Shown here: positions 43,501 to 51,041 of the stretch, one piece after another | Numbering within the stretch: position 1 is the first letter of the stretch | Layout of the letters: each line of letters starts with the position of its first letter | Source: Myxococcales bacterium | GTDB taxonomy: Bacteria > Myxococcota_A > Polyangia > Palsa-1104 > JAEUJZ01 | Reading direction: 5' to 3' | Assembly: GCA_016794365.1 (NCBI GenBank) | Contig: JAEUKB010000098.1 | Location: forward strand, 1-64,000 | DNA length: 64,000 nt | The notes under the pieces: generated by a model | Database searches by the model: none | Seen by the model: only the letters and a program-made list of their open reading frames with translations | Told to the model about the DNA's origin: nothing | Translations under genes and position numbers: made by a program

Positions 43501-45589
43501 ACGGATCGGTCATCCAGCTCGCACTCCACGGAGCCACCGCACCACTTAGAAGAAACTGCGCGACTTGCTGTTCGAGATCCGACACCGCACCGCGTTCGAC
43601 CAGCTCGTCCAGCGTCAGCTTTCCAGGTGATAGGGAACGCTTCGCAGCAGCTTTCTTGGCTGCATCTCCCAGCGTAAAGTACGCACGCAACAGACCGGGT
43701 CGCAGCGGACGCAGCGCCAGCAGTGCTTCATCGATCATCACCACGCCAAGTGCAGCAGGAACACCGACTCCTGTCTGTGAGTCCACCACCCGAAAGCGCA
43801 GTCGCGTCGCATCACCGGGACGCAGCGGACGCGCAGGCTCTGAACCAAGCAGCTCTGTCTTCGCTGTGATCTGAAGCGCAGAAGGGGGCTCTATGTAGAT
43901 CAAGCGATCATGGCGCAACAGCTTGCCATCTTCGCGCATCACATACGCCAAAAGAGACACCGTTCCTGACGCCCGCTCACGCGGATGCATCGTCAGGGTT
44001 CCTTGTCCTTTCTGAATGGGAATCACCAGCGTGTCTTGAAGCTGTTCGCCGCGCATCACATCGACAAAGCACAGTCCTGCATCCACAGAAGGAACCGCGA
44101 CTGCCAGCGAGAGCGCTTCACCTCGTGAATAGATCGCCTTATCGGTACGCAACAGCAGTCCACCTTCTGTTCGTACCTTGATGCAGCGCTTCTCGATGAG
44201 TGGATCACGACCCGCAAGCGTCACCTGCGCGCTGACTGGTAGTTCCTCTGCACCACAGCCATCGCGACGCTCACTGGGACCCCGGACGATCTGCTTGGGT
44301 GTGTAGTCCGCTTTGGCAATGCCGACTGCACTGGTCCGCACCTTCTGTACCGGAGCGGAACCGATGCGCACATCAACCGCAACATCGGGAGCCGGCGTTC
44401 CATCGGGATGAACGGCCAAGACATAGATCTGATTGCGTACTTCAGGAATCAGCTCACCGGACTCTGCGACCAGATCCAGCGTAAGCGGAGTGGTGTTGAC
44501 CAAGATCTCTTTGTGAACGCTGGCCTGCTGCGCTGCTGCATCTTCTACTTTTCCATCCAGCACCAAGCGATGATCACCAGGCTCGATGGAAGTCGGAATC
44601 GCCAGCCGCAGTTCGAGCTGTCCTTGATCACTTAGCTTGCCAACCAGCGTCGGCAGATCTCGGCCATGCAGTCCATCTTGCGATTGCAAACGCGCGCGAA
44701 TCGTCACCGCTGCACCGCTCACTGGCTTGCCTTGGACATACTGACCACGTAGCGAAAAGCGCAGCTCTTGACCGGGCGAGAGGTGACTCTGTTCCGTCGT
44801 CAGATCGAGCCGAAGCTTGGGCAGCGCATAGCGCGAGACATCCACAGTCAACGAAGCAGGCGGCGCAGGCGGAGTGTCCTTGCTCGTCACAAGCGAAGCC
44901 TGCACCGTGTACGTTCCGAGAAGTAGTTCATCCGCGAGCGGCACATCCGTAGACGCAATGCCAAACGCAGACACCGAGCGCTCACTGCGCGAGATGATGT
45001 TTCCGCGCGGATCTTTGACAACAAACAGAACGGTTCCTGACTGAAGTGGATGACCATCTTGCGAGCGCATCACCAGCGTCCGCAGCCTCAGTGTTTGTCC
45101 GGGCTGATACAGCGGCTTGTCACTCTGCACCAAGATGCGCGCAGCCGGAGCCAAGGTCACACGTTGCTCGTGAATCCGCTCTTGTCCTGCAATCTGACTG
45201 CGAACCCGTAGCGTGTACGTTCCCGCAGGCCAGCTTGGAACCACAAAGCGCGCATCCAGTGTACCCGTAGCGTCGCTGATTCCTTCCGTCAAGGAAGCCG
45301 ACTGACCATTGCCGAAGATGCTGATCTGCGCACGTACTCCTGCCAGTGGCTGGCTGTGCTGTTCCGATCGCGCTTCATGCGTCGCGATGCGCAGCGCAGC
45401 TTCCGTTCCCGGTGTCAGATTGCTACTTCCGCGCACCAGCACACCCAGTGCTCCGATGATGGGCTTCGACGAAGGATCTTGCGCAAACAGCGACAGTGGG
45501 CGAGGCATAAGGAGCGTCGTGAGACAGACTCCCAAAATGAGTCCCGAAAGATGCTGGGTACACCGTTTCGATCGCAACACTTCACGCAT
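40541..45589 (-). CDS. Bacterial alpha-2-macroglobulin with a GspG-like insertion
   Basis: A 1,682-residue exported protease trap. A signal peptide (LILGVCLTTLLMPRPLSLFA) without lipobox precedes successive MG-type beta domains (for example VQSDKPLYQPGQTLRLRTL near 150). The thioester domain has PYGCFEQTSS near residue 1170, the GCxEQ form that builds the Cys-Gln thioester used to bind attacking proteases. A helical thioester domain (YLALSIRRTDPKG) and a receptor-like end follow. At about 800-885 an unusual stretch contains LVDPWGKPLRVQV and WSAGPDGVFGSSDDL, resembling the calcium-binding end of type II pseudopilin GspG. The usual partner gene pbpC is absent. Start ATG 45589 is chosen; a GTG 93 bases upstream is possible. 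Confidence 0.88.
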   Translation of the reverse strand: MREVLRSKRCTQHLSGLILGVCLTTLLMPRPLSLFAQDPSSKPIIGALGVLVRGSSNLTPGTEAALRIATHEARSEQHSQPLAGVRAQISIFGNGQSASLTEGISDATGTLDARFVVPSWPAGTYTLRVRSQIAGQERIHEQRVTLAPAARILVQSDKPLYQPGQTLRLRTLVMRSQDGHPLQSGTVLFVVKDPRGNIISRSERSVSAFGIASTDVPLADELLLGTYTVQASLVTSKDTPPAPPASLTVDVSRYALPKLRLDLTTEQSHLSPGQELRFSLRGQYVQGKPVSGAAVTIRARLQSQDGLHGRDLPTLVGKLSDQGQLELRLAIPTSIEPGDHRLVLDGKVEDAAAQQASVHKEILVNTTPLTLDLVAESGELIPEVRNQIYVLAVHPDGTPAPDVAVDVRIGSAPVQKVRTSAVGIAKADYTPKQIVRGPSERRDGCGAEELPVSAQVTLAGRDPLIEKRCIKVRTEGGLLLRTDKAIYSRGEALSLAVAVPSVDAGLCFVDVMRGEQLQDTLVIPIQKGQGTLTMHPRERASGTVSLLAYVMREDGKLLRHDRLIYIEPPSALQITAKTELLGSEPARPLRPGDATRLRFRVVDSQTGVGVPAALGVVMIDEALLALRPLRPGLLRAYFTLGDAAKKAAAKRSLSPGKLTLDELVERGAVSDLEQQVAQFLLSGAVAPWSASWMTDPWQERRAELTVRTKQWADSVRRFAKQHPEQLGERVPGQPGQWRYRSSLPELIGAAGLLTADSLLDPWRRRVQTETLVNAAQLPSFDRYAAELLDHKLTAVYRALGQYLATEEVKRNRAKEPDGSTPFSAEDLAKLGNISLVDPWGKPLRVQVRKQIHTVGKLRSRSVIWSAGPDGVFGSSDDLFPSSNLCHRSACTHELVGIEVIGISASLAFAAGQIGCGCGYGAAYGGVLSGHAARMVNVVTMKTESSVSFPDKRSVRSRFPETLLYQPQLLTDQNGEASIDLALADSITTWRLFADAVSQDGRLGSLMMGIPVAQDFYVDLDLPQVITQHDELAIPVPIFNHQQVGQRVTLTLLQEPWFEAQGPLHETIELAPSQSVVRYFRIKALHVGRNTLRLSARGSVLSDAVERRVEVIPDGTEHATSMQQRLTREPVSWNVSVPAMVIPGTSELTLKLYPSPATHVMEGLDSLLRMPYGCFEQTSSTTYPNALILQYLRKLRLNQPEIERKAQDFLRVGYQRLLSYEVPGGGFSWFGNAPAHKVLTAYGLEEFADMAEVFPVDPRVIERTQNWLVQQQREDGSFAPDKDGIREGAINAVADDTLRTTAYLALSIRRTDPKGAHNAAVDRAKAFVRQSLRTQVSQDPYTLALVTELLGDVSVSLPEPLQKQGLKSIQKEVPIGDKKEVSKTSLIQLLWSQAKVDAGKNGQYFEPLASTPTYGAGKSGIVETTAVVASALHYVSPGRETAPLLFLRAAKDTFGTWHSTQATIRALKALLASSASDKPAEGFVKVLMGGVLHQSIPIHAKQEGLLLVSLPPPVGTQQVTLQFVGQGAPDVQLVSRYYLPHGSQAGAEQTAQTVATQHPIQVRTALSTTVLGREQSVIQTAYLSAQKDFMMPLLQLGIPPGFSVEREPLDRLVDSGQIERYEISLRHVTLYLRKLSAQREQQIPVTLTAHIPGRMQVPSSSLYPYYQPELVSVTAPLRITVNP

Positions 45590-45714
45590 AGCAAGCACAG
45601 ACAAGCGAACCCCGGCCAGGTTCCCACAAAAGATGGATCGCTGCGAAGCGTGCGAAACCAGCACGCAATTCCAAGCGCGCACGCAGAACAGAAAAGGTAT
45701 TACCGCTTGTCAGG

Positions 45715-47130
45715 CTACAGCGAGCTGGCGCACTTCACGGCAGGCTTACTTTGGCAAATGTCCGTCGGAAGTGCCACGTTTGCTTGGCGATCCTCAAAGA
45801 ACTTCAGGACATCATCTACGGAGTTTGTCAGCGATCGCACATGGTCTGCACCAGCGCACTGAAGGTACTGAATCTTGACTCCTTGGGAACACCACTTCGC
45901 GGATACTGGATCATTGGCAGGAGGCGGAACCGTGGTGTCTTTGTCTCCGGTCACATACAGAAGAGGAACGCTCGGATTCATCTTCGGCACCATCGTAGAC
46001 GGACTGTTGTAGTGAAGCAGACAGCTCCACGGTTCATTTGTCTGTCCACTCAGCAGCGTCGCCAAAAACGGTGCCGTAAAGATTTTGGCCGGATCGGTCA
46101 CGCTCTTGATCGGATCGTTGTAGCTTGAGTTACAGTAGTTCTTTAGCTGCGTCAGCGCGAGCCCATCCCACGGAGGAAGCAGCGCGGTATTCAGCATCAC
46201 GCTGTAGTAGTCGCTCCATGCGTAGGCGATGGCCTCCCCCAAGTTGTACGTAGGTGCTGTGCTGGCAAAGTTCTGCTTCGCCGTTTCACGTAGATCGCTG
46301 GGAGGAGACACCGCAGCTGCTGCCCGGATCGTAAACTCGGGCGCATAGATCGGCTGCATCGCGGTCACATATTCCACCGCTTGCGCACCTTGGGAGTGAC
46401 CCCAGACATAGATCTCTTTCGTCGCTGTCAGCGATTCCTGCGCGGCCACATACTTCTGTGCAGCCCGCACTGCATCCAGCGAAACCAGCGCAGTGGGCTC
46501 CATCAGCAGATACGGGGTCACGTTGGTCGAAGGCTGTCCGAGACTCCTTTGATGGAGGTAGTCAGGAAAGACTGCGATGTAGCCAGCCGATGCAGCGATC
46601 AGCGAAAAGATCGTCATCGGGGCGGTCAGATCCGCCGACTTTGCAGAGGGTGCGCAGCCATCGGTGTAACCGAGCGTGGGATGCAAAAACAGGAGTACAG
46701 GAAACTGCTTGTTCGTCACTTTGGGCCACGACACCATCGCGGTTGCATCCACCAGCTTGCCGCGATCTTGGGTCTGGTAGCGAACCACTGCCGTCTGCAC
46801 ATCGTAGTTTACAGCGTGATGAACATTGAGCTGAGAGCCAAGAAACGCAGCGACTTCTAGCCCTTGGATCACCAGCTTGGGAACCGGAAGGAGATTCCGA
46901 GAATACTCCAGGACCGTTCCCATCATGCTGGTAGGAAGCCATGAATACGGACTCTGTCCGCAGATCGCAGGACTCTGTGAACTCCACGCAGGATATCCCG
47001 AAGGAGCCAGATCTGGACTCCCACCATCGCCCATATCTGCTTGATCGGTACCGCTGTCTGTCTGCGATCCATCGCAGGCTGACAGCAGCGCAAGCGACGC
47101 AAGTGCCGTCGATAAAAACCTTCTCTTCAT
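45715..47130 (-). CDS. Secreted lipase-like alpha/beta-hydrolase lipoprotein
   Basis: A 471-residue lipoprotein (lipobox LLSAC, followed by an Asp/Gly-rich spacer). The hydrolase core has FPVLLFLHPTLGYTDG (oxyanion side), GYIAVFPDYLHQRSLG, the nucleophile elbow VWGHSQGAQAV, and late VPLLYVTGDKDTTVPPPA with the acid residue, then CAGADHVRSL with the His. This layout matches the secretory lipase/LIP family and related esterases. It probably hydrolyses esters of lipids at the cell surface. The gene stands between the alpha-2-macroglobulin gene and a short membrane protein, on the same strand. Confidence 0.82.
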   Translation of the reverse strand: MKRRFLSTALASLALLSACDGSQTDSGTDQADMGDGGSPDLAPSGYPAWSSQSPAICGQSPYSWLPTSMMGTVLEYSRNLLPVPKLVIQGLEVAAFLGSQLNVHHAVNYDVQTAVVRYQTQDRGKLVDATAMVSWPKVTNKQFPVLLFLHPTLGYTDGCAPSAKSADLTAPMTIFSLIAASAGYIAVFPDYLHQRSLGQPSTNVTPYLLMEPTALVSLDAVRAAQKYVAAQESLTATKEIYVWGHSQGAQAVEYVTAMQPIYAPEFTIRAAAAVSPPSDLRETAKQNFASTAPTYNLGEAIAYAWSDYYSVMLNTALLPPWDGLALTQLKNYCNSSYNDPIKSVTDPAKIFTAPFLATLLSGQTNEPWSCLLHYNSPSTMVPKMNPSVPLLYVTGDKDTTVPPPANDPVSAKWCSQGVKIQYLQCAGADHVRSLTNSVDDVLKFFEDRQANVALPTDICQSKPAVKCASSL

Positions 47131-47249
47131 GATTCCCCCCTTGGCTACGCTTCAAACAAGGTTCAGCCGATCTGCATCGATCGGAAACCCACTCCATCAT
47201 ACGTCACAGGGGAGCGCAGGCAGTCAGCTCGCAAGCTGTGCGAACACCA

Positions 47250-47555
47250 TCACCGCCAGGTCGAAGCCACGATCAGCACGAACAACAGCAGACCCCCAAA
47301 CAGCATCAGCAGCGCAAACCAGTCAGGACGAAAGCGTTCACGCAGCGCAGCGACGCTGGCAGCCTGCTCTGGATGCTTGGCTGCATCGACATCAGGAATC
47401 GTTGCGGCCAGAGAACGCGCGCGACCAAAGTGACCGGCACGATGCTCAGCCAGCGCCTGGTTTAGCTTCTCTGTCAGCGGAGAGAGATCTTCTTGTGAGG
47501 ACACCTTGTCTGTGTAAAGGACTTGCGCCGCTTCGTCAATGACAGAACGAGCCAA
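47250..47555 (-). CDS. Short C-tail membrane protein, unknown
   Basis: A 101-residue protein. A soluble helical part (SPLTEKLNQALAEHRAGHFGRARSLAATI) ends in one membrane helix WFALLMLFGGLLLFVLIVAS at the C terminus, so it is tail-anchored. No family was recognised. It shares direction with the lipase gene but is separated by more than 100 bases. Confidence 0.5.
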   Translation of the reverse strand: MARSVIDEAAQVLYTDKVSSQEDLSPLTEKLNQALAEHRAGHFGRARSLAATIPDVDAAKHPEQAASVAALRERFRPDWFALLMLFGGLLLFVLIVASTWR

Positions 47556-47794
47556 GCAGCAGCGAGCGTCTACGTGATGCCCAAGTGATTGAGTGTCGCG
47601 CTATCTGATTGACCTTTCCCGCAAATCTACCCACAGCGCAATTGGCAATTCGCTTGTGCTACGATCACACAAGGCAGCACATGTGCGTCGAAGTTGAAGC
47701 CCAGGCAAGTGCTCGACGAATGGCTGCATTACACAGTGTATCGCTGGCATGAATAGTCATAATAAGAGCAGTAAAATCAGCCAGTTACATTACA

Positions 47795-47820
47795 ACACAT
47801 CAATGTGTATTTATCAATAC
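47795..47820. promoter_or_regulatory. Two overlapping dyads before the T6SS cluster
   Basis: ACACAT-CA-ATGTGT (47795-47808) and GTATT-TATC-AATAC (47807-47820) overlap by two bases, 14 bases before the ATG of the first gene of the secretion cluster, in AT-rich DNA. They are candidate operators for the long transcript. No promoter of a known sigma class was recognisable. Confidence 0.5.
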
Positions 47821-47833
47821 AAACAGGAACACA

Positions 47834-49639
47834 ATGGGAAATAGCGCGCTGGATATAAGCGCCATTGTGCGCCGACTTGGCCAAGTGATGGAGCAGGATC
47901 CACTGGCGATCCCGCTCGTTGCTGAGCCATGGGTCAAAGACGGCTGGAAAGACGGAAAAGCGCTGACAGTACTGCTCGACGGACTGCATCAGAAGGCGCA
48001 GCCACCGACGAAAAGTCAGCTCTCTCATGGCATCGATTTTTTCTATGATTCGGTGTCCAGACATGCGGCTGCGATGCGCGATCGCCCGGCGCTGCGTACG
48101 CTTGATCCGCAGCGCGGCTGGCAGACGCTCAGTTACGGAGAGCTGTTTGCGCAGTCGAGTCGGCTCGCTCCAGCATGGCTCCGCAAAGGAGTCGCGCCGG
48201 GCTGCAAGCTGGTCGTGCTGGGGGACGTGGGAGCGAGCTGGCTTTTGCATGTGATGACCGCGATTCGTCTCGGTGCAGCGGTGTGTATTCTGCCAGCGTC
48301 CGGAATCGAGTTTGCGCTGCGCAGGATTGCAGCGCTACAGCCCGATCACATTGTCTCTGAGTCGGTGATGCTGCCGCTGCTGCGCACGCGCCTGACCAAG
48401 GAAGTTGCGGCCAAGCTGCTGTGTGAGGAGCCTCTGTACGGAACGCATCACAGCGGCTCCCATACCTATCCTCCCGATGATCCGCTGGTGCTTTCGTACT
48501 CTGCTGTTCGTGAGCAGTCACCCAAGCCGATTGCGGTGGCAGCAAAGACAGTGCTCCTCAGTGCGCTGCGCGATGGTCTGCTGATGACGCTGCGTCCAGG
48601 AGATCACATTGCGTATCCGTTTTCTGATCTGCTGACGCATCAGCCCACGATGATCCTGACAACGCTGCTCAGTGGGGCAACGTGGGTTCACATTCCGATG
48701 GAAGAGCTGCAAAAAAATCCGCGTCTGCTTGGTCAGGTTCCGCTGCGCGTTCTGGGAATCACAGAGTCTCTGCGCGATCTGCTGCTGCGTACTCCCAGCG
48801 GCATGCTGTCCGAGCTTCAGCTCTGGTTTCGCAATCCAGAAGAGCCCGCCCGACTTGCCGCATGGGACAAGCTGCTCAAGCTCGCTCCCTTTGCCAACAT
48901 TCATCACCTAAACATGGTGTTTGATAGCGCAGCCGGTGGCAGTGTCCTGTGTTCAGAGCGTTCCTTTCGACGCATTCACGGAACTGTTCTTCCGACGCTG
49001 GGTGTTCCGTTCGAGCTGAAGATCACCGCACCTGCGGGACCACGCACCTTGTCTGGAACCGGTGTGTTTGCACCAGTCACACAGCAGCCCGGATACATCA
49101 TCCTGTCCAAGACGCTCGATTCCTTTTTTTATGGCGGAACGCTGACACCACGACGAGCAGGCCGTGTCTATGCATCGTCAGATGTGATTGCACTTTCCTG
49201 CGCAATTCCCGGTGTGGAACAAGCCTCTGTGGTTGCGGTTCCGTCTTCCGAGCTTGTTGGTCACTGGCAGTTTGTCTTGCTGCTGTTTTGTGGCGGACTG
49301 CCTGCGCTCGATCTGAATCCAGCGCAGCACAGCAAAGTCCGGGAAACCGTAGAGCAGAGAATACGCAATCTGCTGGGACCGGAGCACTTGCCCGATCACA
49401 TCGAGGTCTTTCCCTTGTCTGTTCGGCGCAAAGAAACGCCTCAAGGAGACGTAGATCCTGACTGGGTACAGACTCAGTTTGCCAGCGGACTGCTCCAGCG
49501 CAAAGCAGACATACCCGCCTTTCGTACGCTCAGCGCACTGCGCGCTGCGGCACAGAGAACTCCGATCGGAAGACTGACTTCCACCAGCGAGCCAGGCGCA
49601 CCGATCGAACACGATGACAAGGACGAATCCGATGCTTGA
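47834..49639 (+). CDS. Adenylate-forming-enzyme-like pseudoenzyme at the head of the T6SS cluster
   Basis: A 601-residue protein with the AMP-binding/acyl-CoA-synthetase fold: LSYGELFAQSSRLAPAWLRKGVAPG and IRLGAAVCILPASGIEFALRRI match the N-terminal part of that family. The phosphate-binding A3 motif, normally YTSGTTGxPKG, reads LSYSAVREQSPKPIA, so its Ser/Thr/Gly residues are lost. The YxTGD motif and the C-terminal catalytic lysine (RRKETPQGDVD where PxGK is expected) are also missing. It likely binds rather than adenylates. Its 3' end overlaps the IglI-like gene by eight bases, so it is translated together with the secretion genes. Its role in the system is unknown. Confidence 0.7.
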   Translation: MGNSALDISAIVRRLGQVMEQDPLAIPLVAEPWVKDGWKDGKALTVLLDGLHQKAQPPTKSQLSHGIDFFYDSVSRHAAAMRDRPALRTLDPQRGWQTLSYGELFAQSSRLAPAWLRKGVAPGCKLVVLGDVGASWLLHVMTAIRLGAAVCILPASGIEFALRRIAALQPDHIVSESVMLPLLRTRLTKEVAAKLLCEEPLYGTHHSGSHTYPPDDPLVLSYSAVREQSPKPIAVAAKTVLLSALRDGLLMTLRPGDHIAYPFSDLLTHQPTMILTTLLSGATWVHIPMEELQKNPRLLGQVPLRVLGITESLRDLLLRTPSGMLSELQLWFRNPEEPARLAAWDKLLKLAPFANIHHLNMVFDSAAGGSVLCSERSFRRIHGTVLPTLGVPFELKITAPAGPRTLSGTGVFAPVTQQPGYIILSKTLDSFFYGGTLTPRRAGRVYASSDVIALSCAIPGVEQASVVAVPSSELVGHWQFVLLLFCGGLPALDLNPAQHSKVRETVEQRIRNLLGPEHLPDHIEVFPLSVRRKETPQGDVDPDWVQTQFASGLLQRKADIPAFRTLSALRAAAQRTPIGRLTSTSEPGAPIEHDDKDESDA

Positions 49640-51038
49640 TCTTTCCCTGCTCGATCGCGATCTGAGCGAACTAAGTGCCAGCGATCTCGAAACCACCGAT
49701 GAGCGCCTGGCCAAAGTGATGGGGCTTAGCGCAGCCGATCGATTCGCGGAAGCAGCCGAAGCGGCGCAGGCTCTGTTTGAAGCAGGAGTCTATGATCTGC
49801 GCGTAACGGGTCCGTTCCTGTTCGGTGTGTACCTAGAAAAAGGAATGGAGATCATTCCCGAGATCTTGGGAGTCCTGGTCCGCATTCTGTCCAGCAGCTA
49901 TTCCGTATGGGGTCCGCAGCCCAAGAAGCAGATTCACGCGGACAACATGCTCAAATGGCTGCTCTCGACGATCTTGCGTGACTTTCGGATGCACGAAACC
50001 GGACAAGATGATGTCTGGAAACAGTGGAACAGCGGATCGGAGTTTACGATCGCAGAGCGTCAAGGGCTCAAGATGATTCCTGAGCTGCAAGAGCGCGTGG
50101 TACATCAGCTTGGGAATGCCAAGTCCCTTCCCTATCTGCTCCAGCTAGAGTCGATGCTGCGGAAGATGGAGATCTCTGCGCAGAGCACGCGACCGCGCAT
50201 TGGCAAAGGCCGCGATGACTTCCTAAGCGTCAAGCTGGGAGGCGTTGAGCCACCACCAAGCAGCGATGAAGGAAGCGGTGACAGCGAAGCATCTTCCAGT
50301 GGCGAAGAGAGCAACGATGCGGACTCTTCTTCCAATTCCCAGTCGTCTTCGTCTTCTGGATCGTCTTCGCCATCCAGCGAGTCTTCCCCCAGCACATCGT
50401 CTACACCTTCATCGTCTTCCGGTTCTTCTGCATCGTCTTCGCCCTCTTCCTCTTCAGGATCTTCTTCATCACAAGGCAGTACAGACGAAGCGGCGTCCCA
50501 GTCATCCAGTCCATCCAGCACATCAAGCGGTGGCGATTCCCAGAGCAGCGAAGACAGCAAGTCCGACGAAGAATCAGACGAAAAGGCACGCGCTGAAGCA
50601 GAGGAACAAGCAGCCAAGGAACGCGAAGAAGAAGAGCGCGCCGCACGAGCCGCCGAGGTTGCAGCCATTCAAGCAGAAGAACAGGCTAGCGAAGCAGAGC
50701 CTTCTGGCAAAGGCGCGCGCACCATTAGCATTCCTGAAAACGAACCCTTCCGACAGCTTCGCCGCAAGCTTGCTGCGTTTCAGAAGCTTGTCACTTCTGG
50801 CGATCATGAGCGCGCAGCGATCGTGGCGCAGGACCTGCTACACACGCTGGATCACTTCGATCCGCGACTGTATCTACCAACGATGTTTCGGAAGTTCTTC
50901 CGCGTCCTTAGCTTGGTCGGAAACGACCTGACGCCACACATGACAGAGCGGACCGATCTATCCTACAAAGCGATGCTTCAGCTCTATCAAGTGGATCTGG
51001 ACTACTTTGTACGGGGCTCTGTAGGGAAGCGCAAATAG
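49632..51038 (+). CDS. IglI/TssA-like T6SS protein with a serine-rich linker
   Basis: A 468-residue protein. The N-terminal 200 residues (LSLLDRDLSELSASDLETTDERLAKVMGL, YLEKGMEIIPEILGVLVRILS) resemble the IglI-type and ImpA/TssA-type proteins of type VI clusters. A remarkable linker of about 100 residues is nearly pure Ser with Glu/Asp (about 205-325), then a Glu/Ala coiled coil. The C terminus (FRQLRRKLAAFQKLVTSGDHERAAI and FDPRLYLPTMFRKFF) is a second helical domain. TssA-class proteins organise baseplate and sheath growth. ATG 49632 with AAGGA eight bases upstream is preferred over ATG 49614; both overlap the pseudoenzyme gene. Confidence 0.6.
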   Translation: MLDLSLLDRDLSELSASDLETTDERLAKVMGLSAADRFAEAAEAAQALFEAGVYDLRVTGPFLFGVYLEKGMEIIPEILGVLVRILSSSYSVWGPQPKKQIHADNMLKWLLSTILRDFRMHETGQDDVWKQWNSGSEFTIAERQGLKMIPELQERVVHQLGNAKSLPYLLQLESMLRKMEISAQSTRPRIGKGRDDFLSVKLGGVEPPPSSDEGSGDSEASSSGEESNDADSSSNSQSSSSSGSSSPSSESSPSTSSTPSSSSGSSASSSPSSSSGSSSSQGSTDEAASQSSSPSSTSSGGDSQSSEDSKSDEESDEKARAEAEEQAAKEREEEERAARAAEVAAIQAEEQASEAEPSGKGARTISIPENEPFRQLRRKLAAFQKLVTSGDHERAAIVAQDLLHTLDHFDPRLYLPTMFRKFFRVLSLVGNDLTPHMTERTDLSYKAMLQLYQVDLDYFVRGSVGKRK

Positions 51039-51041
51039 TGC

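Noticed and set aside
47680..47833. Sigma-54 promoter before the T6SS cluster
   Set aside because: TGGC occurs but no GC at the required -12 spacing was found.
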